Shown here: positions 1 to 36,690 of the stretch, piece by piece | Layout: each line of letters begins with the position of its first letter | Numbering within the stretch: the first letter of the stretch is position 1 | Assembly (NCBI RefSeq): GCF_964355755.1 | Contig: NC_092672.1 | Span: 36,452,501-36,516,500, forward strand | Source of the DNA: Antedon mediterranea | Lineage: Eukaryota; Echinodermata; Crinoidea; Comatulida; Antedonidae | Length of the DNA: 64,000 nucleotides | Direction of reading: 5' to 3' | Program-made: the position numbers and the translations under genes | The notes under the pieces: model-generated | What the model saw: only the letters and a program-made list of their open reading frames with translations | Told to the model about the DNA's origin: nothing | The model's database searches: none

Positions 1-1320
1 GTGTTACACGAGCTTGTTGAAAATAAGCACTTTCTTATCAGTGGGGGGATAGTTCAAATTACACAGTAAAATCTCTATTCTTTTGTACACAAATTTTGTA
101 AATAGAGAGGCATTTTAAAAAGCTATGAAAAATAAACGGTGTGGTAAAAAATGTTATCAGATGACTAAATATAGGTAATATAACTTGAATATTACATTTC
201 TGGTATTTTTATTCAACTTCAGATTTTTATTTTCATGCTATAGCAAAAATTATCCACCGTATATCCACCACCGTTTTTCACCTTCTAGGGAGTCACCAGA
301 CATGTTATTACATTAGGTTAACTACCTAACTACTGAAAAAAGTCTTTTTGGTTTTTATAGAAGAATTTTACAAAATTTTGTATTTGACCATATTAAGGGA
401 AATTCATGTTTTTTCATCTTGATTTCTGTTACAAATATTTGATTTATGTACAATTAACCAAATATTATATTTAAAATTCATGCCTGTACCTGAGCTTTAA
501 AACAAACAAATTAATGCTAGACATCACACAACGTAGGCCTAAAAAATAACTGCATTGTCCGTATTGTAGGAACGGCTGAAAACCGTCGCCGGTGGCCATC
601 CTTTGCATATAATACTAGTATTATTAACTAGCATAGCTTTATCTTTATACTGTTATTGTTATACTACTGTGTACTACATTGGCCATTATTTACCGAATTA
701 CTGTATATCTGATTCTTCATAATTTCAAAATCATATTAATTTTTCATATCATTTTTATTGTTTCACAGTACATACAATTTTATAAAACAAATTACAAGAA
801 AAAGCCTTGTTAAAAATGATGTGTGGAATCTAAAAAAAAGGATTTTTGGTCTGGTGAGTTTCCAAAAGACATTAAACATTACAATGTAAAACATAAAAAA
901 GACTTCCTAAACATAAGATATAATTTATAAATTCCATAGGAGCAAACTATAATGAATATTGATAGATTGACTTATTATTTGTATTTTTTTTAAAGAAAGT
1001 AAGGTTCGGGTAATAATTTAATGTTTAACCAATGTAACCTTTATTATGATTATTGTTTTAAATACAACCTAATTTAAGTAGCATATCTTTCAAAATACTA
1101 CAGAATACTGTAGCAGAAATATTACAGACAAACTGTAAATTCAAACATACTGCACCCTTCAACACAGTGCATTTAATTAAGACATTTGTAATAGTAAAAC
1201 GAAAGGCTTGTAGACGAATGGACAAATGACATCTGCATGCAAAAATAAGGTTAAGTTTAAAAATGGATAACTTTGGGTTATGAAAATATTCATAATGTGT
1301 CTACTGTTTTGTTTTAATTT
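1..1320. other. Gene-free AT-rich stretch
   Basis: No open reading frame with recognisable protein similarity, no RNA gene and no clear repeat structure was seen. The stretch is AT-rich with short homopolymer runs. Nothing supports an exon. Confidence 0.5.
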
Positions 1321-1329
1321 TAAATCAAC

Positions 1330-1459
1330 TTTTTTCGACTAATTTTTGGTGAAAGTTAATAACTATTATGATACTTCAAAATGACCAACTTTTTTTCGAA
1401 ATATTAATTTTTTTAAATAAATTTATTTTGTTGAATTAGTCAAAGGGACAATACATCTT
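1330..1459 (-). repeat. Truncated dispersed repeat ending GGGACAATACATC-TTAA
   Basis: The end at 1445-1463 reads GGGACAATACATCTTAA. Its reverse complement opens a second copy at 40600. Both copies also share a stretch around 'TTTTTGGT..AAnGTnAATAACTATTATG'. The TTAA next to the end suggests a TTAA-targeting DNA transposon. The opposite end was not found for either copy, so both are called fragments. Confidence 0.45.
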
Positions 1460-1489
1460 AACGTTGAAATAATATTGAAAAACAAACGT

Positions 1490-1980
1490 AATAATGGCGT
1501 TAACACAATGTAATTTCAACCTTTATTCAATGTTGAAAAAATTTTGTCATTTTAACCAAAAATGCCAAATGGATTTTAACGTTGAATTAACGTTAACATT
1601 ATATTGTGTTATAAACGTAACACAATGTTCAATTCAAATCATGTTGCCATTTTAACCAAAAGCCAGCTCGATTATAACGTTAAATTATCGTTGAAATGAG
1701 ATTGATATAGAAACGTAATACTGTAATGGAGTTAAAACATGAAAACATAATTTCAACCTTTATTCAATGATGAAAACATGTTGTCATTTTAACCAAAAAT
1801 GCCAACTCGATTTTAACGTTAAATTAACGTTGAAAAGAGATTGCTAAAGAAACGTAATACTGTAAAGGGGTTAAAACATGAAAGCATAATTTATAACTAC
1901 CTCTTTCAATCTTTTTTCAACATTGAAAACATATCCTTTTAACCAAATTCGACTGGATTTTAACGTTAAATTAAATTGAT
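1490..1980. repeat. Degenerate tandem repeat rich in AACGTT
   Basis: A block with 'TTTTAACCAAAA', 'TTTTAACGTTAAATTAACGTTGA' type words and 'TTTCAACCTTTATTCAATG' recurs about four times, with the TTTTAACC anchor at about 1549, 1650, 1787 and 1937. Units of roughly 100-150 bp have diverged from one another. The AACGTT palindromes are self-complementary. No coding potential was seen. Confidence 0.6.
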
Positions 1981-1998
1981 AAATAAACGTAAACGGTT

Positions 1999-4490
1999 GG
2001 GCGATGACATCAACGGCTTATCTGATGTTTATATAGAACGTACCTGTTGCTATAATTTGTAATTGATTCATATAAATGTACAAAATAAAAATTTATGTAA
2101 AGATGCCCTTAAACACTCTCTGGCGGACAATTCGGTTACACAAGGTGTAGGCTTATCCCTTCACGTCCACACCATCCCACTCCCCCTCCGTTCAACATAT
2201 TGACCAACTCTCTCCCCCTCCCCATCCATGCTCAAATACACGATCACACCCAGACAAATTATTAAGAACGTAGGTCCAAAAACTCACTCTGGTAGACAAA
2301 CTGCATATTAGGCCTATATCTATATTAAAACAAACTGTATTTCTCTGCTTTTTTAAACGGACATTAAAAAAACGGTACGATGTATAGTCAAGACTCATAA
2401 TTTATCTCAGTCTGGAAGTATCACATTTAAAAAATTAAATGTAAATCAAATTTTTTTCAAAATATCGTAATTCAATAAACTCTCTCTCTAGTGGACAGTT
2501 TGGCTATCTTTACCGTTATAACAAATATTGGAACGTTTCTGGGCGATGAAATCAACGGCTTATCTGATGTTTATATAGAACGTACCTGTTGCTATAATTT
2601 GTAATTGATCCATATAAAAATGTACTAAATACACATTAATGTAAAGATGCCCTTAAACTCTCTCTGGCGGAGACTTAAGTTACACACGGTGTAGGCCTAT
2701 CTCTACACACCATACCCCCTTCCACCCCCTCCGTTCAACAATTATCGACCAAACATGAACCCCCCCCCCCTCCCCATCCAAGCTCAAATACACGATCACA
2801 CCTAGACAAATTATTTAGTTAAAAAAGAACGTAGGTCCAAAAACTCCCTCTGGTGGACAAACTGCATAGGCCTATATCTATATTAAAACAAACTGCATTT
2901 CTCTGCTATTTTTAAACGGACATTCAAATACGGTACGATGTGTATGTGTATAGTCAAGACTTGTCTCAGTCTAGAAGTATCACATTTAAAAATTAATTTA
3001 TATCATATTTTTTTCGGTGACAGAATATCGCCAAATGTAGGCCTATCCCTTCACACTATACCTCCCCCAGCCCCCTCCATTCCAAATAATGGCACGTTGT
3101 TGGGAGATGAAATCAACGGCTTATCTGATGTTTATATAGAACGTACCTGTTGCTATAATTTGTAATTGATTCATAATAATGTACAAAATACAAATTTATG
3201 TAAAGATGCCCTTAAACTCTCTCTGGCGGACAATTCGGTTACACACGGTGTAGGCCTATCCCTACACACCATACATCACCCCCCCCCCCCCCCCCCCGTT
3301 CAACATATCGACCAAACATGAACTCCCTCCCCCTTTGCTCAAATACACGATCACACCCAGACAAATTATTTAGTTAAAAAAGAACTTAGGTCCAAAAACT
3401 CCCTCTGGTGGACAAACTGCATATTAGGCCTATATCTATATTAAAACAAACTGTATTTCTCTGCTATTTTTAGACGGACATTAAAAATGTATATGTAGGC
3501 CTATAGTCAAGACAAAATTTGTCACCGTCTGGAAATATTACATTAACAAAATTAAATGTATATCATATATTTTTCGACAGAATATAGTTATTCAATAAAC
3601 TCTCTCTCTAGTGGACAGTTGGGCTATCTTTTACGTTATAACAAATATTGGCACGTGTTGGGCGATGAATTCAACGGCTTATCTGATATTTATATAAAAC
3701 GTACCTGTTGCTATAATTTGTAATTGATCCATATAAATGTACTAAATACAAATTTATGTAAAGATGCCCTTTAAATCTCTCTGGCGGACAATTCAGTTAC
3801 ACACGGTGTAGGCTTCACACCATACCCCCGCCCCCCGCACCCTCCGTTCAACATATCGACTAAACATGAACTAACGCCCCCTCCCCATCCAAGCTCAAAT
3901 ACACGATCACAACCAGACAAATTATTTGGTTAAAAAAGAACTTAGGCCCGTCCAAAAACTCTCTCTGGTGGACAAACTGCATATTAGGCCTATATCTTTA
4001 GGCCTATATTAAAACAAACTGCATTTCTCTGCTATTTTTAAACGGACATTAAAAAACGGTACGATGTATAGTCAAGACTCATAATTTTTAACCGTCTGGA
4101 AGTAGGCCTATCACATTAAAAAAATTAAATGTATATCATATTTTTTTCGGTGACAGAATATTGTAATTTAATAAACTCTCTCTTTAGTGGATAGTTGGGA
4201 TATCTTTTACGTTATAACAAATATTGGCACGTTTTTGGGCGATGAAATCAACGGCTTATCTGATGTTTATGTATCATAACGTACCTGTTGCCTGTTATAA
4301 TTTGTAATTGATCCATATAAATGTAAATATAAATTAATGTAAAGATGCACTTAAAAGCTCTTTCTGGCGGACACTGTTACAGTTACACACGATGTAGGCA
4401 TATCCATTGACACCATGCCCCCTCCTAACCCCTCCGTTCAACATATTATCGACCAAACATGAACTCACCTCCCCCCCCCCCCTCCCAATC
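1999..4490. repeat. Satellite-like tandem array, unit about 560 bp
   Basis: The anchor GGGCGATGAAATCAACGGCT (with small variants) recurs at 1999, 2541, 3102, 3660 and 4237, spaced 542-577 bp. Each unit carries the same ordered words: 'GTACCTGTTGCTATAATTTG', 'AAAGATGCCCTTAAA', 'TCTCTGGCGGACA', a C-rich tract, 'CGATCACACCCAGACAAATT' and 'GGTGGACAAACTGCAT'. The third unit contains a run of about 19 C at 3279-3297. About four and a half units are present, with small indels. The short open frames inside do not persist from unit to unit, so they are not genes. Confidence 0.85.
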
Positions 4491-4499
4491 CAAGTCCGT

Positions 4500-5090
4500 T
4501 TTCCTTTGTAAAAATAATAATAAACAATTAAACATAATGTCACATGGGCCTAAAACAACTTAAGATTAAACAATAATTATAATTATAGATAAAATTCGGA
4601 GAGCTATATAGGGTGCAAGATAATAATAATAACAATATTTAATAATAATAATGAATAATCATAGGCTTATAATGAGTTATGTGAGAGTACTTAGACAAAA
4701 CTGTCGGGATATCTAAAATGTTAACTAAGCTAAAATATTCTGTATCTCCCAAAACATGCGTAAATTTCGTAGGAGCATGCAACGTATTATTGTTGTAATT
4801 CAATAGGGGGTTTACTCTGTTACGGGATACTAAAATTGTAGAACAGTGTTGTACCACTACCAGAGAGATTTTAAAATCTTTGGTCGTATTACTTACTCTT
4901 TCATTATAGCTCTGTTATAAATGTAGAAATAGCGCCCTCTGTTGCCAATATTTTCTAATTCGTCAATGTTTAAAAAAATCACAATAGACAATTGTAAAAG
5001 GTCATTTATTAATTAAATAGAACAAAAAACTACACACAGTATATCAAATACCAGTATAAGTAATACCAATACGAGTAATTGACCACACTG
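4500..5090. other. Gene-free stretch after the satellite array
   Basis: No gene was recognised. A GCGCCCTCTGTTGCC word at 4932 matches the CTCF-core-like motif seen upstream of all three genes in the window, but it lies 2.7 kb from the nearest start codon. (TAA)n-like DNA occurs near 4620-4650. Confidence 0.4.
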
Positions 5091-5100
5091 TAGATACAAT

Positions 5101-5190
5101 AATTACCCACTGTAAAATGGAATCGCCGGGCTATTGTACTAGTTACAGTAATTACCCACTGTAAAATGGAATCGTCGGGCAATTTGACAA
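5101..5190. repeat. Short tandem duplication
   Basis: 'TTACCCACTGTAAAATGGAA' followed by TCG(C/T)CGGGC occurs twice in direct orientation, at about 5103 and 5152. The copies differ by a few bases. No gene is associated. Confidence 0.6.
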
Positions 5191-5199
5191 GGTACCGGT

Positions 5200-7540
5200 T
5201 GGCGGACACAAACTCCCTCTAGTAGACATACCGCATGGCGGACAGTCTGCAGCAACATGCAATTGATCAGCGCGGCTGCTGCACTTGATCGCTTATCGGG
5301 TTTTTGGTTTATGTTTACGTAACAGCGACCTCTATAATAAATGCGTCTAACACGCCTTTTAATTGGTCAATATTATTGTCGGTGTACTGCTATATCCTCC
5401 TGTGGACCAATGCTAAGTTGTGTACCACACGTCATACAGTGGGAAAGCCACTTCGCGTTTTGACCGTTAAATCGTGTAAAATCGACTTACTTCCGCATTG
5501 ACGATTTTGAAGCGCCACCTATCGTTGAAAACTGAAACCACGATTTTTCGTCGCCTAGCAAATAAGTGCTGTTTTATTTTAAGCTCTCATGAATATTTAA
5601 GAACCGCCCAACATTACCTATTATGGTAAAAGCATTTCCTAATAAGTATAATTGAATAACCAATCGGTTTCTTTCAAAGAAACCGAAGCTAATACAATAC
5701 ATTCGGCGACTGAAGTCGGGACTCGTGAAATTTATAAATGTGGTACGATTTGACTACTGTGTTGTTGTCCATTTTCTGAATAGTCGGAGGTGCATCCCAA
5801 CAAATTAAAACAATTATAATCAATTGTTTTATCAAGAATAATATTAGTTTAATCGAGTATGATATATTTCTATCCTGTTCAAAATTTGTTGGTGTATTCT
5901 CAGGCCTCGAAAGGTAGGTACATTTTCTAGCTGTGAGCGTGGTTTCGGCAACGCGAGACACGTGTGTCAGTATAGGCGATAGCGAGACGTGTGTTGTACT
6001 GTGTTGATGCTGATCCGATAGTCGTTAAGTTGTACTGATTACGAGTATCATTGGTCCTGGCCGGCCTAGCCTGGTGATCTGATCCCCCCCAAAAAATACT
6101 TTTTTTCAATCAGTATTAATATATTATTTGATTTATTAGGCTCAATAGATGCCTAGCTAGGCTACTAGTAGGCCTAGGCCTAGATTATAAATAATAATAG
6201 TAAATACTGTAATTTAATTAATAAAATACAGCTTCCATTTGCCTTACTTTTATGTCATCATATAATATATTATAATTATATATACAACCAGACATTAAAA
6301 TTTTTTAAAATAATATTTATTATTTTTTCTGACACTTTCAGGAATCGTTGATGATGCAGAGTTCTTTTTCTTTGTGACTTCAAACTGAGAGTGAAGTGGA
6401 TAAAAAGATGACACTGTCATACCCAAACTATAATTTAATTATTTAAAACAAAATGTTGAATTACAAAAATGTATGTTGCAGAGGATTTAGATGAATATTA
6501 CAATACAAATATTTATGTTGAATGCAAACCTACTACACTATACTCTGTAAATTATGTTATTGTCATGTGGTAGACCTTAAAAATTGAATATTTATTGTAT
6601 GTTAGGGCTATTTTATATTTTATTATTATTAATACTGAATTAGTTTAATATTTATACTACAATGTATTAATTTATATTATAGTATACAGTACTACTACTA
6701 CTAGTTTGTACATGTTTTTACCCAAAAAAAATGAATAAATAATTTGTTATTCAATCTAATTGCTTGTTTGTTCATCAATAGCAAAACAATTGTAAGCAAG
6801 TATATAACAGTTCTTGTTAGCCGCTTATTTCAGGTCATATTATTAGTATTAGCTAGGCCCGACGCGCCCGATCACAACGTCACTAAGTGACTTTCCGCCC
6901 CTGGAACCATCGCTCGCTAATAGGGCTAGGCCTCGGACTCGTATAAAAGCTATTATAATAGTTATGATAAATATTCCTCAACTAAAATGTATACTGTGAT
7001 AAATAAACAAGTAATAATATACGTTGTATTGGAATGTATTTATTTATATGAATTCTTATATGCGGACAATTATAAACATCGCGTATATCGTTCGCTATAA
7101 ATAAATTCATAAACACGATGACGATGAGTTTACAAAATGGCGGTTTCGCTAGTTTTCGATGGAACAAATAGTGGTACCTTTAGTTTGAATAGTCGGAGCT
7201 GCATCCCAACCACCGAATTTTGTATCTTAATATCGTATTCTGTAGATTATTAATTTTTCTAACAGGGATTTTAAATTCAGGACTGTTCAATTTTTCTAAA
7301 CATTTTATTTTAATGATTTTCTAGGGTACAATTTCGGAAAAAAGACATTGGTTGATTTTGCCGTTAAATTACAGATTATCGTTTTGTTCAAATACATTTA
7401 ATTTTACATGAGAATATATTAAAACCATTTATGAATTTATTTCACTAACAATATTTTTCCGATAATCAGCTAAATTTACAAATATTGTGTTTTTCCAACA
7501 CCCTAAAATTGAGCAATTTTCAACTAAATTAGAAAAGTAG
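5200..7540. other. Gene-free upstream region of CPD
   Basis: No protein or RNA gene was recognised. A direct repeat of 'GAATAGTCGGAGGTGCATCCCAA' type occurs near 5778 and 7187, 1.4 kb apart, and may mark the ends of an unrecognised insertion. A GCGCCACCTATCG word lies at 5512. Several TAGGCCTAGG words occur at 6120-6185. Confidence 0.4.
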
Positions 7541-7552
7541 GGCGCCCTCTCC
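7541..7552 (+). promoter_or_regulatory. CTCF-core-like GGCGCCCTCTCC upstream of CPD
   Basis: GGCGCCCTCT lies 117 bp upstream of the CPD start codon. The same core, GCGCC(C/A)TCTNNTG, lies 66 bp upstream of the FBXO21 start and 124 bp upstream of the HIP1 start. It resembles the core of the animal CTCF motif read on the opposite strand. Binding is inference. Confidence 0.35.
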
Positions 7553-7657
7553 GAGTCGAAATTTGACACGATTTGTCGACTGGCTGTCCCACTGCATAAA
7601 CGTAACATATGTTGTATTTTATTATAGACGATGGCGTAGTGAGTACGAAAGTTAAAT

Positions 7658-33532
<25,875 letters not shown>

Positions 33533-33572
33533 CCATAATATTTATATTCATAAAATAGAAAGATAGTTTTAT

Positions 33573-33719
33573 AGTAATCAACAAAGGAAATTCAATATTC
33601 AAATTATATTTGGTTTTTTTATGATGGGTAAATGAAAGCAAATGTTGTACTCAGAATTCTTCTGTTTACAAACTCCTTGTTTGCCAGTGTTTGCAGAATG
33701 CTGTATTGCTGTAGACTGT
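33573..33719 (+). repeat. CPD 3' flank segment shared with HIP1 intron 1
   Basis: About 145 bp from 'AATCAACAAAGGAAATTC' to 'GCTGTATTGCTGTAGACTG' is present in inverted orientation at 51045-51175 plus 48350-48372. There it is split by the 2.67-kb inverted-repeat element. The TTG at 33706-33708 is the unoccupied target CAA on the other strand. This copy is probably part of the CPD 3' UTR. Confidence 0.85.
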
Positions 33720-33995
33720 AAAGCCCTATCTACACTATCGAAGTTTATGTGCCCATATATGGACATGATGATGTCATATCACTACCATATTTTGGCATAT
33801 CACACTTTTTTTGTCAAACTAGTTTGATAGTATAGACAGAGCTTAGATGATGTCATATCACTACCATTTGGCATATCACACTTTTTTTGTCAAACTAGTT
33901 TGATAGTATAGACAGAGCTTAGATGATGTCATATCACTACCATTTGGCATATCACACTTTTTTTGTCAAACTAGTTTGATAGTATAGACAGAGCT
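33720..33995. mobile_element. MITE family A, copy 6, with tandem right-half repeats
   Basis: A complete copy (33720-33846) is followed by two more copies of its right half, each about 76 bp: GATGATGTCATATCACTACC through 'TTTGATAGTATAGACAGAGC'. The three right halves are nearly identical. Confidence 0.88.
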
Positions 33996-35139
33996 TAAGT
34001 ACAACATTCATCAAACTGGCAAACTTGGAATTTGCAAATAATAGTCAGCTAGTGTAGACTAGGCTTAAATAATTATACTAAAATATCATGCAATGTAATG
34101 CTTACAAAAATAATGTATGTTTTTACAGTGAGCTATTTGTATGATACGCCCCAATGCAAATGCCAAAAATTGCTGAAGTGCGAGATTGGTCATAATAAGA
34201 TTATGAATATTTAGATTGGACAAAAGGTAGGACAAGTTTAGTGTGTACAGTACAGTACAGTACATCAAATCAGTGATTAGTTGAAATTGACAGATCGTAA
34301 AGCATTATTTTATACTTTATTAAATGTAGTAAGGAGCAAGGGCAGGTATGTAAATATTAACATGATTATGTTAGAATTTGAGAAATTGCATTTAAAGAAC
34401 ATTTTTTTGTGTTTAAATGTTGCATAGATAATAAGATAATTTAGAGAGAAATATGATTTATATGATGTGTATTTTAATTACTGTTGGGTAATGATGGGTG
34501 TTTTTGATAATTTTTTATTAGTTAACAAATTTTACTTTTTTGATTACAAATAAGAACACTTTTTATTTCATATAGAAAGGTCTTTTTCTTTTATCCGTGT
34601 TTTATATTAATTTAAATAATCAGCAAAATCAATTTTGTAGAAATTACAACAATTCTTTTACTTTGATCTTCAAATTTTTGAAAGATAATTTATTTGAAAG
34701 ATAATTTATTCATGAATTTTCTTGATGAACCAGTGAAATTAGATTTAAATAGAAGCGGGAAAAACCAAAGATGGTGAAAAAAGATGGATAAATGAAGGAA
34801 AATTATATCGAAGAAATAGTATTGCAGAATGGATTGAGAAACAGGAGGATGGGTTGATTCAAGGAGTATTGTTCTGTGACAAAGAACACCCTATCAGTCG
34901 GACATTTTTATAAAAAAAGTATGGCAGAAAGCAATGAGAAACAGGCGGATGATGGCCGATTCAAAGAGTGTTGTTCTGTGACAAAGAACACCCTATCAAT
35001 TGGCGTTTTTATAGTATGCTAACAAGCGTAATAATGAAATATAATATTGCTGACTCTACAATCAAAAGTTTTTAAGATATGGACAATACTACATTGCAGC
35101 ATCGTATTAACAAATAATTCTATTGAATGTGAATAAAAA
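33996..35139. other. Gene-free stretch downstream of CPD
   Basis: No gene was recognised. A block with GAGAAACAGG(A/C)GGAT and 'TTGTTCTGTGACAAAGAACA' is tandemly duplicated with a 101-bp offset (about 34826-35012); the TTCT..AGAA part forms a small hairpin. Confidence 0.5.
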
Positions 35140-35295
35140 AAAATATAATATATATAGTATGTATATTGCTATAGGCAATATAATATATATAGTATGTATA
35201 TTGCTATAGGCAATATAATATATATACTGTAGTATGTATATTGCTATAGGCAATATAATATATATAGTATGTATATTGCTATAGGCAATATAATT
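35140..35295. repeat. 35-bp AT-rich tandem repeat, about 4.3 copies
   Basis: Unit 'AATATAATATATATAGTATG' + TATATTGCTATAGGC repeats head to tail with one 5-bp insertion (ACTGT). Each unit is partly self-complementary (GCAATATA / TATATTGC). Confidence 0.92.
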
Positions 35296-35787
35296 GCCAT
35301 GTGCTTAATAGAATATAATGCAAATATATATTTAATTCTTTGTACCTTTACTAATGTAAATATCTCTTTTGTAGTATGGGCATGGTTGTCGTCACATGGG
35401 AGTGGTTTGAACAAAATAATAATACAAAATGAAGTCAATCTGTGTTATTGTTTATGTGGAATTCAGATTTGTTAATATAAATACAACACAATTTTTCAAT
35501 AAAACACAACTTTAGTCACTTTTTCTTTCCCAAAAATATTACATATTTGTTTCTATAGTAAATTACAATCACACTATCAGTTATTTTCCCAGAATACTCA
35601 CAACATACGCTATTGTGAATACTCACAACATACGTTATTGTGAATACGTTATTTTCCCCGAATACTCACAACATAAATATTGTGTGTGCATATATACATT
35701 GTCCAATCTTTAGTTTGCTTGCGTAGTATGATACTGTTACAGTAGCCCAGTGCTAGATGTTAGATGAATTAAGAAACATCTCCAAAC

Positions 35788-35932
35788 TTAACCTCTGTCT
35801 ACACTATCAAACTTTATGTGACAAAAAAATGTGATACGCCCATATATGGACATGATGATGTCATATCACTACGGCCACATCGACTTTTTTGTCAAACTAG
35901 TTTGATAGTGTCGACGTGACAGAGCTTTACTT
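35788..35932. mobile_element. MITE family A, copy 7
   Basis: Ends 'CCTCTGTCTACACTATCAAA' and TTTGATAGTGTCGACGTGACAG (right end with a small insertion). It lies between CPD and FBXO21, which converge here. Confidence 0.85.
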
Positions 35933-36690
35933 GTTCACAAAATAGTTTTCATGTTAGTAACATTTTGTTAATTACCCTGTACGGCAATTTGATCTTTTTT
36001 TGGAAAGGGGCTTAATTATTTAATAATTTAAAGCTTGCTGGCTGGGGCATCCCTTTTCCATTTATACTTGTTTTCCTTCATTTATTATTAGTATATTTAT
36101 TATGTTACTTTGTATTTTGCTATATTATTTGTGAAAATAATTAATAATAATTATTTAAAACTTTATTTATGCAAAGTGACCACAGTGTCAAACACTATCA
36201 GTAATATTTGCTTGCAGAGGAACAGACTGCCAAACACATTTGATTTTGCAATGAAAACTGGCCTTATAATCAAAATATACTAATAATTATAATAAACTTA
36301 TTTTGAAATATAATTAGTAACAATTAAATCAATTAGTTTCAATTGTACTTATGACTTGCCATAAGTCTATAAAGTTAAATTATATTGTTATCATTTGTGC
36401 ATGTTTTTAGAATACAAATGTGTTAATGTTTTCATATAGTACACAACTCGTATTTAATTGGGACATTAACCCAGGCTAGGTTCAATCACGCTTAAGTTCT
36501 GTCTAGGACCAAATATAACAACAAATAACACACATTTGGTATTTAGATTATGTTAGATTATTTATACCTTTTACTAAGTTATTTGCAGCCCTTATAAATG
36601 CCACCAAACCTCCAAGACGAGCATTTAAAATATTTTTGTCCATGAAAGCTGATGTTTAAACTAATTGCCATCATTTTACTCGTCTTTTAT
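35933..36690. other. Intergenic DNA between CPD and FBXO21 3' ends
   Basis: No gene was recognised. It includes the presumptive 3' UTR of FBXO21 (minus strand). An ATTAAA word on the minus strand at 36453-36458 is a possible polyadenylation signal, with weak support. Confidence 0.4.
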
